From the NCBI GenBank assembly GCA_035495815.1, contig DATJFH010000192.1:1-54280 (forward strand): DNA of 54,280 nt. The letters are read 5' to 3'. The stretch comes from DATJFH01 sp035495815 (GTDB taxonomy: Bacteria > Acidobacteriota > Terriglobia > Bryobacterales > Bryobacteraceae). The translations under genes and the position numbers were made by a program. Shown piece by piece: positions 1-8,188 of the stretch (positions within the stretch are counted from its first letter, which is position 1; the number at the start of each line of letters is the position of its first letter). Below the pieces are notes generated by a model, which saw nothing but the letters and a program-made list of their open reading frames with translations, was not told the origin of the DNA and ran no database searches.

Positions 1-911
1 CTGCGCTTTTCGGGCGTGAGCGCCGGAGAGACTTCGACGCGCCGCATCACCGGCAGCGGCAGCGCGCAAATCAGGTAGTCACCCGTCAGCACCGACGGCT
101 TGCCCGCCTGCAGATACACGGCGCGGACGGAGTGCTCGTCCTGTTCGAGGCGGATGATCTCGGCGCCGTAGAAAATCCTGGAGGCCAGGCCGGCGGCGAA
201 TGCCTTGGGGAGCTGGTCGTTTCCTCCGCGAATCTTGAACCAAATTTTGGTAGAGGCCCCGTTGGCCGCGTCGCGCAGGAACTGCAGCGCCGACATCCCT
301 GCCAGATCGTGGCCCAGCGCCACCATCCGAATGATCCCTTCCGACGCGCCCTCGGCCAGCAGGTACTCCCGGATCGGAACTTCGAAGCGGCTCAATCCGG
401 GTCCCGGCCAGTCCGGCAGGGTTGAATCGCCAAGCTCGCCGAGCCGGGAAAAAAGGTATTTTGCCTGGCTTCCCCGTAGGCCCAATTTCCGCTCCTGATC
501 GGAAAAAGGGAGCGTGGTCTCATTCAGGTCGAGCGTCTTGCCTGCAGGCAGGACAAACCTCTTTCCTCCGACCCGTGTAATGCTGGCGCCGTCGGTGGGC
601 CAGAACGGATCGAGTGACAGGTTGAACTGCCTGGCGTATTTCAGTGTGAAGCGGTGCGAGTCCTGGATGCGGGATGCGCCGACCTCGGCGTGAAGCCCGT
701 CGGAGAACGGCGCGCGCAGGGTGAACACCCGGCCGCCGGGACGCGTGCGGGCTTCGAGGATCCGGACGTCATAGCCGGCGTGGTCGAGCTCCCAGGCCGC
801 GGAGAGACCGGCCAGTCCCGCTCCGGCCACGATCACGCGGCGTCCGGCGGATTGGGCCAGCCCGCCCGCCGGAGCGGCCAGGGACGCCCGCAGGAAGGTT
901 CGACGCGTCAT
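1..911 (-). CDS. Flavin-dependent amine oxidase (3' part beyond window)
   Basis: Reading leftward from the ATG at 911 gives an open frame of 303 codons with no stop, so the C-terminus lies beyond the left edge. It begins MTRRTFLRASLAAPAGG, a twin-arginine-type export signal, and is followed by the FAD-binding Rossmann motif GAGLAGLSAAWEL (about residues 29-41) and the amine-oxidase signature EARTRPGGRV, which places it in the flavin monoamine oxidase / L-amino-acid oxidase / phytoene desaturase superfamily. Members oxidise amines or amino acids with FAD; the substrate here cannot be read from the sequence. The start overlaps the stop of the upstream hydrolase gene as TAATG, so the two are probably translated together. 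Export of a flavoenzyme in folded, cofactor-loaded form fits the Tat signal. The family call is firm, the substrate unknown. Confidence 0.87.
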   Translation of the reverse strand, partial: MTRRTFLRASLAAPAGGLAQSAGRRVIVAGAGLAGLSAAWELDHAGYDVRILEARTRPGGRVFTLRAPFSDGLHAEVGASRIQDSHRFTLKYARQFNLSLDPFWPTDGASITRVGGKRFVLPAGKTLDLNETTLPFSDQERKLGLRGSQAKYLFSRLGELGDSTLPDWPGPGLSRFEVPIREYLLAEGASEGIIRMVALGHDLAGMSALQFLRDAANGASTKIWFKIRGGNDQLPKAFAAGLASRIFYGAEIIRLEQDEHSVRAVYLQAGKPSVLTGDYLICALPLPVMRRVEVSPALTPEKR

Positions 912-1942
912 TATCGGCCCGCCAGATGCTTGCGCAGAAACGGCCAGGCGATGTCGCCGCGGAACTCGTGCACGCCATCGAACGCCTCGAAGTCGAAGCG
1001 GTCGGCGTGGCCGGCGTACCAGGCGCGGGACGCTTCCACCGCTTGGCGCACGTCGTCGATGGGAAATCCCCGGTCGCGGATTCCGTTCTGCACCTGCAGC
1101 GGGCGGGGGCTGATCAGCCGGACCAGCTCGGCGCTGCTCAGGTCGGTAGGGCGTCCGGCCGGCTTCTCCGTGCGCGCCGCCCCCGTCTGCCCTGCGTGGC
1201 GGAACGAGCAGGAAGCGATGGCCACCTTGATTCGCGGCTCGAGCGCCGCCGTGTACAGCGTGTAGAAGCCCCCATACGACAGTCCGATCATCGCGACGCG
1301 CGCCGGATCCACCTCCGGCCGGGCGAGCACTACGTCCAGCGCACGGCTGATCTTGTACGTCTCGACGCCCATCAGGCTGGTGCCCTTCCGCCGCAGCGCG
1401 TCGTCCAGCTCGGCCCGCACGTCGGCCGGAATGGGCGTTCCGTGATCGCGGTCGCGGAAGGGATACATCACCGTCAACGGCGCGAACACCACGTAGCCTT
1501 CGGCCACCGCGCCGCGCACCATGTCATGGTAGTTGGCTCCCCCGTGAAAGGTCGCCATCTCGGGGAATCCACCTCCGCCGTGCATGGCGATCACCAGCGG
1601 CGCGCGGCGCCCCCCCTTCTTCGGCGTGATGTACAGGCCGTAGGTATCCATCTGCGGGGTGACGCGAATCCAGCAGCGATAATAGTCCGCCTGCGCGTCT
1701 TCACCGACTTTCTCGAACCGGCCGCCGGGTTTGGCGGCGAATCCCGGCGGCGGATATCCGAGGATGGCCTGGAAGCTGTTTTGCGGGACCGCTGTGGTCG
1801 GAGGTAAAGCGGCGGCGTACGCCCGCATCTGCTTCCATTGCTCCACCCGGATCGCGGCCGAGGCAAGCAGATCCTCTTCATACCAGGGCTCGGAGGCGCT
1901 CAGCAGGGAGCACAGCAAGACACCGGTCAGGCCCGCGCGCAT
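911..1942 (-). CDS. Secreted dienelactone hydrolase-like alpha/beta hydrolase
   Basis: The 343-residue product starts with a short signal peptide (MRAGLTGVLLCSLLSAS). The frame is open 61 codons further upstream, but that part runs into the divergent gene at 2016, so the ATG at 1942 in front of the signal peptide is preferred. An alpha/beta-hydrolase core is visible: the oxyanion-region MHGGGG (about 120-125), the nucleophile elbow GLSYGG with Ser222, and a C-terminal His in the segment AFDGVHEFRG. Length and motifs match dienelactone hydrolase / acetyl xylan esterase-like proteins, which cleave ester bonds in the periplasm; the ester substrate is not known. It lies directly upstream of the amine oxidase, sharing one base (TAATG), and forms a two-gene operon with it. 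Confidence 0.82.
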   Translation of the reverse strand: MRAGLTGVLLCSLLSASEPWYEEDLLASAAIRVEQWKQMRAYAAALPPTTAVPQNSFQAILGYPPPGFAAKPGGRFEKVGEDAQADYYRCWIRVTPQMDTYGLYITPKKGGRRAPLVIAMHGGGGFPEMATFHGGANYHDMVRGAVAEGYVVFAPLTVMYPFRDRDHGTPIPADVRAELDDALRRKGTSLMGVETYKISRALDVVLARPEVDPARVAMIGLSYGGFYTLYTAALEPRIKVAIASCSFRHAGQTGAARTEKPAGRPTDLSSAELVRLISPRPLQVQNGIRDRGFPIDDVRQAVEASRAWYAGHADRFDFEAFDGVHEFRGDIAWPFLRKHLAGR

Positions 1943-2015
1943 ATGTGATCCGTTATAGTCATTTCCGGTCCTGGCGGTCAAGCCGCGCCGTCCGCCTTGA
2001 TACAATATCTGTTCC

Positions 2016-2876
2016 ATGCCACAACTGTTTCGCGTAGCCTCCATCACCGACGAATTCTCGCCGGACATCGAGAAAGCCGTAACCTCCATGGCCGGAATCG
2101 GCATGACCGGCGCCGAGCTGCGCATGCTTTACGGCAAGAACATCATCGACCTCACCGACGAGGAGCTCGACCGGGCCAAACAGATCTGCTCCAGCCACGG
2201 TATGGAGATCATGTCCATCGCCTCCCCGTTGCTCAAGTGCGTTCTGCCGGGCGCGCCCGAAGTGGACTCGCGCTTCCAGCAGGATATGTTCGCCGCCAAA
2301 CACAATTTCGAGGACCAGCCCCGGCTCACCCTGCGGGCGTTTCAGATCGCTCACCGGCTCGGCGCGCGGATCATCCGGGTGTTCTCTTACTGGCGTTCCG
2401 TCGAGCCGGAGAAATGCTTCGACGGCGTGCTCACGGCCCTGCGCGGCCTCGCCGACAAGGCGGCAAAGGAGGACCTGATCATCGGTCTCGAGAACGAACA
2501 CGCCTGCAATATCGCCACCGCGTCGGAGACGGCGCGCGTGCTGGACCAGATCGACCATCCGAACCTGCAGGTGGTCTGGGACCCGGCCAACTGCTATATC
2601 TCCGGCGAGAATCCTTATCCGGAAGGCTACCGGAAACTGCCCATCTCCCGCATCGCCCACGTGCACGCGAAGGATTGTCACGTCGACGGGCACAAGCCGA
2701 TCTGGGGTCCGGTGGGCGAGGGCGGGATCGACTGGCGGGGCCAGATCGCCGCCCTGGCGGTGGACGGGTACAAAGGCTGGCTGAGTCTCGAAACGCACTG
2801 GCCGGGCCCCGGCAACGACAAGCACCTGGCCAGCATGATCTGCGGGCAGAACCTGAAATCGCTGGTGATGGTCTAA
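2016..2876 (+). CDS. Sugar phosphate isomerase/epimerase family TIM-barrel protein
   Basis: The 286-residue protein belongs to the xylose-isomerase-like (AP endonuclease 2) TIM-barrel superfamily. The metal-binding residues of the family can be followed along the barrel: Glu159 in GLENEH, Asp189 in VVWDPANCY, His215/His217 in HVHAKD and Glu259 in SLETHW. Such proteins isomerise or epimerise keto sugars or inositols in the cytoplasm; the exact substrate is not predictable. No signal peptide is present. A TACAAT hexamer at 2001-2006 ends nine bases before the ATG and there is no Shine-Dalgarno sequence, so the message may be leaderless. One base separates it from the sulfatase downstream, so the two are likely an operon for a sulfated or otherwise decorated sugar. 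Confidence 0.86.
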   Translation: MPQLFRVASITDEFSPDIEKAVTSMAGIGMTGAELRMLYGKNIIDLTDEELDRAKQICSSHGMEIMSIASPLLKCVLPGAPEVDSRFQQDMFAAKHNFEDQPRLTLRAFQIAHRLGARIIRVFSYWRSVEPEKCFDGVLTALRGLADKAAKEDLIIGLENEHACNIATASETARVLDQIDHPNLQVVWDPANCYISGENPYPEGYRKLPISRIAHVHAKDCHVDGHKPIWGPVGEGGIDWRGQIAALAVDGYKGWLSLETHWPGPGNDKHLASMICGQNLKSLVMV

Positions 2877-2877
2877 A

Positions 2878-4296
2878 ATGAACCGGCGGCAGTTCCTGCA
2901 ACTGGCCGCGGGAGCGGGCGCGGCTGCCGCCCAAACAAAGCGGCCCCTGAATTTCATCTTCATCCTGGTGGACGACTGGGGCTGGACCGACCTCGGCTGT
3001 TACGGCAGCAAATCGTACGACACGCCGAATATCGACCGTCTGGCCACCCAAGGCATGCGATTTACCGGCGCCTATGCGGCTTGCCCGGTTTGTTCGCCGA
3101 CCCGCGCCAGCGTGATCACCGGAAAGTATCCGGCGCGCCTGCATCTAACCGACTGGATTCCCGGGCGCAGGCAATGGCCCACCGCGAAGCTGCTGGTGCC
3201 GCAGTTCAGACAGGAGTTGCCGCTGGCGGAAATCACGCTGGCCGAAGCGCTGAAGCCCGCGGGCTATGTTTCGGCCAGCATCGGCAAGTGGCATCTGGGC
3301 GCGGAAGGATTTTCTCCTCTCGAGCAGGGTTTCCACCGCAACGTGGGCGGGACGCTCCGGGGGAGTCCGAAATCCTACTTCGGGCCGTTCGATCTGCCCG
3401 GCCTGGAGGGCGGGCCGGAGGGCGAATACCTGACCGACCGGTTGACCCTCGAAGCGGAAAAGTTCATCGAGGCGAACAGGGACCGGCCGTTCTTTTTGTA
3501 CCTGCCCGAGTTTGCGGTACACCTTCCGCTGCAGGGCCGGAAAGACCTGGTCGCGAAGTACGAGACCAGGCTCAAATCGGCCGGGACGCAGAACAATCCC
3601 ATCTACGCGGCTCTGGTCGAGAGCGTGGACGAAGCCGTGGGCCGGCTCATGAAGAAGCTGGAGGATCTGAAGATCGCCGGCAGAACGGTGGTGATCCTGA
3701 CCTCCGACAACGGCGGCCTGCGCTTCGAGGGGACGCGCAAGGATCCGATCACCTCCAACGCGCCTCTGCGCGCGGGCAAGGGCCATCTCTACGAGGGAGG
3801 GATTCGCGAGCCCCTGATCGTCCGCTGGCCCGGGGTCGTAAAACCCGGCTCGGTCTGCCACGAGACGATCAGCAGCATCGACTATTTCCCGACCATCCTC
3901 GAAGCCGCCGGCCTCAAACCGCCGCAACCGGTGGACGGTATCAGCCTGATGCCTCTCCTGACCGGGAAGCGGGGACTCTCACGGGAAGCCGTCTACTGGC
4001 ACTATCCGCATTACAGCAACCAGGGCGGCCCTCCGGGCGGCGCCGTGCGGAAGGGCGATTACAAGCTCATCGAATTCTATGAGGACGGCCGGCTGGAGTT
4101 GTTCAACCTGAAGAACGACCTCGGCGAGCGGCGGAATCTGGCTCGCAAGGAGCCGCGGAAAGCAGCCGAACTGCACGGACTGCTGAAGCGCTGGCGGGAG
4201 TCCGTGAGCGCGGCAATGCCGAAGGTGAACCCGAATTTTGATGCCGCAAAGGCGGATCAGGGGTTGACGGGCGTCGAGCCCGCGACGCCGGAGTAG
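2878..4296 (+). CDS. Exported arylsulfatase-type sulfatase
   Basis: The 472-residue protein is a type I sulfatase of the alkaline-phosphatase superfamily. It starts with an export signal (MNRRQFLQLAAGAGAAAA, Tat-like). The metal-binding pair Asp32-Asp33 is in FILVDDWGW. The sulfatase signature VCSPTRASVITGKYPAR begins at about residue 71; Cys72 of the C-x-P-x-R motif is the residue a formylglycine-generating enzyme converts to the catalytic aldehyde. The motifs IGKWHLG and TSDNGG supply further active-site residues. Full length for the family. It hydrolyses sulfate esters, probably of polysaccharides or glycosaminoglycan-like sugars, in the periplasm or outside the cell. It follows the isomerase with one base between stop and start, so it is likely cotranscribed. 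Confidence 0.93.
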   Translation: MNRRQFLQLAAGAGAAAAQTKRPLNFIFILVDDWGWTDLGCYGSKSYDTPNIDRLATQGMRFTGAYAACPVCSPTRASVITGKYPARLHLTDWIPGRRQWPTAKLLVPQFRQELPLAEITLAEALKPAGYVSASIGKWHLGAEGFSPLEQGFHRNVGGTLRGSPKSYFGPFDLPGLEGGPEGEYLTDRLTLEAEKFIEANRDRPFFLYLPEFAVHLPLQGRKDLVAKYETRLKSAGTQNNPIYAALVESVDEAVGRLMKKLEDLKIAGRTVVILTSDNGGLRFEGTRKDPITSNAPLRAGKGHLYEGGIREPLIVRWPGVVKPGSVCHETISSIDYFPTILEAAGLKPPQPVDGISLMPLLTGKRGLSREAVYWHYPHYSNQGGPPGGAVRKGDYKLIEFYEDGRLELFNLKNDLGERRNLARKEPRKAAELHGLLKRWRESVSAAMPKVNPNFDAAKADQGLTGVEPATPE

Positions 4297-4387
4297 GGTA
4301 ATCTTCGCGCCCGCCTAGCGGTCGCTTGCGGCAAGACGGCACAATTAATGTTATTTATGCCAAGATTCGGTATCATTAGCTTGGGCA

Positions 4388-5266
4388 ATGGAATTGTACC
4401 CACTCCACGTCTTCCTGACGATTGCCGCCGAGAAGAGCTTTTCGCGGGCCGCCGAGCGGCTCCTCCGGACGCAGCCGGCGGTCTCATTGGCGCTCCAGCG
4501 GCTTGAAACGGAATTGGGCGAGAAACTCATCGACCGCTCGGCCAAGGAAATGGTCTTGACCGACGCCGGACGCACCGTGCTCGATTATGCGCGCCGGTTC
4601 GAGAGCCTGAGCCAGGAATTGGAGAACTCGCTGGCCGAGCTGCGGGACAAGTCCGCGGGCCGGCTGGTGATCGGAGCAAATGAATCGACCACTCTCTACC
4701 TGCTGCCTCACATCGGCGCCTATCGCCGCCTGTACCCGAAGGTCAAAGTGCAGGTGCGGCGCAGTCTGTCGAGCAAAGTCCCGGCGGAGCTGATCGACGG
4801 CAATCTCGAGCTCGGCGTGATCAGCTTCGATCCGCGGGACGACCGGCTCATCTCCACCGTCATCTATACCGATTCGCTGGTGTTCGTCGTCTCGCCGCAA
4901 CATCGCTTCGCCGATCGTGAGTCCGTCTCCATCACGGAGATGGACATGGAAACATTCATCGCCCACAATGTCGTCTCGCCGTACCGGGAAGTCGTGCTGC
5001 GTGAATTCCAGCGGCACAAGGTGCCTCTCAACATGGATGTGGAGATGCCGACCGTGGAGACGATCCGCAAGCTGGTCCAGAGCAATCAGGGGGTGGCCTT
5101 CATGCCGCGCATGTGTGTCGGCCCGGAGCTGGAGCAGGGGACGCTGCGGGCCGTGAAAGTGGACGAATTGAACGTGGAGCGCAAGATCCGGCTGGTGTAC
5201 CCTGCGCGGCGCGCCCTCAGCCATGCGGCCAAGGCGTTTCTGGAAGTAATCCGGCAGCCCGGCTGA
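4388..5266 (+). CDS. LysR-family transcriptional regulator
   Basis: The 292-residue product has an N-terminal winged helix-turn-helix typical of LysR (LHVFLTIAAEKSFSRAAERL, then TQPAVSLALQRLE, residues about 6-45) and a C-terminal periplasmic-binding-like effector domain from about residue 90. The linker and effector sequence resemble CysB/CysL/CbbR-type members, but the effector is unknown. The 91-base gap upstream is less GC-rich than its surroundings and contains the imperfect inverted sequence GGCA..TGCC around 4338-4361, which could carry an autoregulatory site. The gene ends 20 bases before the convergent end of the next gene. It could regulate the isomerase-sulfatase pair just upstream, but position is the only evidence. 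Confidence 0.93.
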   Translation: MELYPLHVFLTIAAEKSFSRAAERLLRTQPAVSLALQRLETELGEKLIDRSAKEMVLTDAGRTVLDYARRFESLSQELENSLAELRDKSAGRLVIGANESTTLYLLPHIGAYRRLYPKVKVQVRRSLSSKVPAELIDGNLELGVISFDPRDDRLISTVIYTDSLVFVVSPQHRFADRESVSITEMDMETFIAHNVVSPYREVVLREFQRHKVPLNMDVEMPTVETIRKLVQSNQGVAFMPRMCVGPELEQGTLRAVKVDELNVERKIRLVYPARRALSHAAKAFLEVIRQPG

Positions 5267-5286
5267 TCGCAGGGCCCGCTCACCCG

Positions 5287-5676
5287 CTATTTCTGGCTCG
5301 CGGCAGCCGGGTGCAGGTCGTATCCGTAATCGCGGCCCTCGATCCAGATCTTGTCGAACTGATACTTGTCGTTCTCGTGCCGCAACACCACACTGGTGGT
5401 TGGAGCCAGTCTGCTGTTGGGAGCCGAAACATGCGTCGCGCTGGCGCTGACCGCCACGCCGTTGGCGGACCGGATCTCCAGCACCGGCGAACTGCCGTCT
5501 TCCTTCAGATCGCGAACGGTGTAGACACCCGCGGGCAGTGTAACGCTGCCCACCGTGGTGGCGTAAGGCAGCCGCACGGTAATGATCTCGACCATCTGCG
5601 CGGCGGCCGGCCGAATCCCCAGGCCCAGCACGCCTGCCAGACACACTCCCAGGGCGATAACTGAACTCTTTTTCAT
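5287..5676 (-). CDS. Small secreted protein, paralogue of the 5826-6206 product
   Basis: The 129-residue product has a clear signal peptide (MKKSSVIALGVCLAGVLGLG, cleavage near AAAQ) and a compact domain with the segments LPAGVYTVRDLKEDGSSPVL and VVLRHENDKYQFDKIWIEG. A good ribosome binding site AGGAG lies about six bases upstream of the ATG. It is about half identical by eye to the neighbouring product and shares its whole layout, so the pair arose by tandem duplication. The mature domain is predicted to be mainly beta strands with no recognisable catalytic motif. Function unknown; similar small exported proteins are frequent in Acidobacteria. Both genes face the same way with 149 bases between them, enough for separate promoters. 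Confidence 0.78.
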   Translation of the reverse strand: MKKSSVIALGVCLAGVLGLGIRPAAAQMVEIITVRLPYATTVGSVTLPAGVYTVRDLKEDGSSPVLEIRSANGVAVSASATHVSAPNSRLAPTTSVVLRHENDKYQFDKIWIEGRDYGYDLHPAAASQK

Positions 5677-5825
5677 AAAGCTCTCCTGTTGTGCTTGTGC
5701 GCCGAGGATCCCTGAATCGGGGATTGAATCTTTTCGATCGGTTCGTCAGCCGCTATATTGGGAACGATTCATGCGGCGCGATTGTTACCTTGGCGCGGAT
5801 ATTATTTAGGGAAATTAACGAAACG

Positions 5826-6206
5826 CTACTCGCGTGGGCTCGCGGGAGGCAGTTCGTAACCATAATCCCGGCCCTGAAGCCAAATTTTGTCTACTTGATA
5901 CCGGTTCCCTTCGTGCCGCAGGACTACCTGCGTCTGCGCCGTGACCCGCGTGTTCGGCGCCAGCGTGGGCACCACCATCGCGCTCACGCCGTTCGGCTTC
6001 ACCGACCGGATTTCGAGCACCGGCGAACTGCCGTCCTCCTTCAAGTCGCGAATGGTGTACGCCCCGGCGGGTAGGGTAATGTTCCCCACGGTTGCGGTAT
6101 AAGGCAACTTGACCGTGACGATTTCCACCATCTGCGCGGCGGCCGGCTGCGCGCTGAAACTCAAAGCGGCGCACACTCCCAGCAATATCAATGAAGACTT
6201 GATCAT
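5826..6206 (-). CDS. Small secreted protein, paralogue of the 5287-5676 product
   Basis: The 126-residue product begins MIKSSLILLGVCAALSFSAQ with the same signal-peptide layout and the same AAAQMVEI junction as its neighbour. The frame is open further upstream to 6494, but the start at 6206 is chosen because of the signal peptide and the AAGGAAG ribosome binding site about six bases in front of it. Shared blocks with the paralogue are LPAGAYTIRDLKEDGSSPVL and the C-terminal QGRDYGYEL. One difference is an extra residue after the EIRS block (VKPNG instead of ANG). No catalytic motif is visible. Function unknown; exported and probably folded as a small beta domain. Confidence 0.78.
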   Translation of the reverse strand: MIKSSLILLGVCAALSFSAQPAAAQMVEIVTVKLPYTATVGNITLPAGAYTIRDLKEDGSSPVLEIRSVKPNGVSAMVVPTLAPNTRVTAQTQVVLRHEGNRYQVDKIWLQGRDYGYELPPASPRE

Positions 6207-6589
6207 GAATTCTTCCTTCGTAAGTACAAACGCGGGAGGAGCGCGAATGTCACGGCGGCGCCGGCCGTATTTACGAAGTCTTACAATCCGGCAGCGCGGG
6301 CCGATCTTAACGGTATGCCGCGTACCTCCGGCGAGTCCATTCTTTGCAGGACTCGGGCGGGCGGCAACCATGCGGCTCGCGCGCGCTCCTTTCCCCGAAG
6401 GTCGAAAGAATGTAACCCGGCGCCGCCTTGCGCATCTAAGGAAGTAACAGCCCCTCCGCGTGGCCGGCGGTTTCATGCGGTGCGCCGATAACATCGGAGA
6501 TTGGCCCCACCCGAATCCGCTCTTGAATCGATCAATTTAGGGACTGCCCGCGAACCGAAGCCGATGCGCCGGTCCGCCGAGGTACGGGT
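6207..6589. other. Divergent intergenic region
   Basis: This 383-base stretch separates the leftward secreted-protein gene from the rightward histidine kinase and must hold promoters for both. The only symmetry noted is a pair of inverted heptamers, TTCGTAA at 6217-6223 and TTACGAA at 6271-6277, close to the start of the secreted-protein gene; whether this is an operator is unknown. The open frames crossing the stretch have no support. No RNA gene or repeat was recognised. Confidence 0.4.
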
Positions 6590-8188
6590 GTGTTTGAGCT
6601 CAAACGAGATGAGGAAAGGGTGCTGGTTCTGACCGGGGAGGCCCGGGATGCCTCCGCGGTCGGCGCCATTCTACTTTCAGCGAAATTGCTTTTCGAAGTC
6701 TGTGAGAGCGCCGTTGATCTGCTCAGCGAAATCGACGGCGGCGCCGGCGTTGTAATCATTTCCGCCGGGATCCTGGATAGCGAATTCGCCGAACTGCTGG
6801 CGGCCAGGTTGAAGCTCCTGCCGTCGTGGTCGGACCTGCCCTTGCTGGTCCTGGGCGCCCCGCAGGGGAGTTTCGGCCCGTTGAGCGATACCGCCAATCT
6901 GACGTTTCTCGACTGGCCGGCGGGCTCCGCCATGATCGCGAGCCTGGTCCGGGCCTCTCTGCGGTCGCGGAGCACGCAATACCAGCTCCGTGATTGCCGG
7001 GCGGAGCTGGAAAGGATCGAGGAAAACCTGCGCCGGATGCAGAAGCTCGAGAGCATCGGACTGCTTGCCGGCGGCGTGGCCCACGACTTCAACAACCTGC
7101 TGGTCGGGATTCTGGGCAACTCCAGCCTCGCCATGGACATGCTGCCGGAGCTGAGCCCGGCGCGGGTGCTGCTGCAGGATGTGCTGGTGGCCGGACAGCG
7201 CGCCGGCAGTCTCACCCGTCAGCTCCTCACCCACCACTCCGGCAAAAGCCGGTTCTCGATCGCGCTTCTCGACCTCTCCGGCCTGGTCCGCGAGATCAGC
7301 GGTCTCATTCAGCCCTCTATACCGAAGCTGGTGCGCCTTCGTCTGGACCTCGATCCCGACCTGCCGGCCGTCCAGGGCGACGCGAGCCAGTTGCAGCAGC
7401 TGGTCATGAATCTGGTGATCAACGGCGCGGAGGCCGTCGTCAGCGGGATGGGCTCCGTATCGGTGACCACGCGCCTCAGCGACCTCCGCGAGGAGAACCT
7501 CCCCCGCTCGATTCCGCCGACCTCGATCCAGCCCGGGCGCTACATCTGCCTGGAAGTTCGGGACGACGGCGCCGGGATGGATACCGCGACCCTGGCCCGG
7601 ATATTCGACCCGTTTTACACGACCAAGCTCGCCGGCCGCGGACTGGGTCTGGCCGCCGCGCTCGGTATCGTGCGCAGCCACGCCGGCGGCATCGAAGTCG
7701 AGACGGCTCCGGGCAAAGGTTCCACGTTCCGGGTTTATCTACCCGCGGCCGGAGCCGCGCAACTCCGGAAGGTTGATTCCGCGAGCCGGGAGGTTCTGTC
7801 CGGCGGCGGCGAGATTCTGATCGTCGACGACGAAGAGGTAGTGCGCAACTTTGCCCGGAACTGCCTCCAGCAGTTCGGATACACGTCGGTGGTGGCGGCA
7901 AACGGCCAGGACGCTCTGGAAATCTTCCGCCGGGACCCCAGCCGGATCGCGGCTGTCCTCCTGGACCTGAGCATGCCGGTGATGAGCGGAGAGGAGACTC
8001 TCCGCGAGCTCCGCCGGATCCGGCCCGACGTCAAGATCCTCCTCTCTACCGGCTACGACGAAGCGGAAACGGCCATCCGGTTCGAGGACAGCGCCGTGTC
8101 GGCCTTCGTCCAAAAGCCCTACACCGCAGGTGAGCTGGCCCGAAAGGTGAAGGCGGCGCTGCAGTCCTCAGCTACAATGCAGGGATGA
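6590..8188 (+). CDS. Soluble hybrid histidine kinase with degenerate N-terminal receiver
   Basis: The 532-residue product starts at a GTG preceded by GAGG at a suitable distance. Residues about 9-125 look like a receiver fold (RVLVLTGE, GVVIISAGIL, LPLLVLGAP) but have no aspartate where the phosphoacceptor should be. A short helical linker leads into the dimerisation/phosphoacceptor domain with GGVAHDFNNLL (His165). The ATPase domain follows at about 265-387 with the N box NLVINGAEA, the G1 motif DDGAGM and the G2 motif GRGLGLAA. A canonical receiver occupies about 408-525 with IVDDEE, Asp459 in LLDLSMP and Lys in VQKPYT. No membrane segment is seen, so it senses a cytoplasmic cue or a partner protein. 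Its stop overlaps the next start as ATGA, suggesting one transcript with the aldo/keto reductase. Confidence 0.9.
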   Translation: MFELKRDEERVLVLTGEARDASAVGAILLSAKLLFEVCESAVDLLSEIDGGAGVVIISAGILDSEFAELLAARLKLLPSWSDLPLLVLGAPQGSFGPLSDTANLTFLDWPAGSAMIASLVRASLRSRSTQYQLRDCRAELERIEENLRRMQKLESIGLLAGGVAHDFNNLLVGILGNSSLAMDMLPELSPARVLLQDVLVAGQRAGSLTRQLLTHHSGKSRFSIALLDLSGLVREISGLIQPSIPKLVRLRLDLDPDLPAVQGDASQLQQLVMNLVINGAEAVVSGMGSVSVTTRLSDLREENLPRSIPPTSIQPGRYICLEVRDDGAGMDTATLARIFDPFYTTKLAGRGLGLAAALGIVRSHAGGIEVETAPGKGSTFRVYLPAAGAAQLRKVDSASREVLSGGGEILIVDDEEVVRNFARNCLQQFGYTSVVAANGQDALEIFRRDPSRIAAVLLDLSMPVMSGEETLRELRRIRPDVKILLSTGYDEAETAIRFEDSAVSAFVQKPYTAGELARKVKAALQSSATMQG

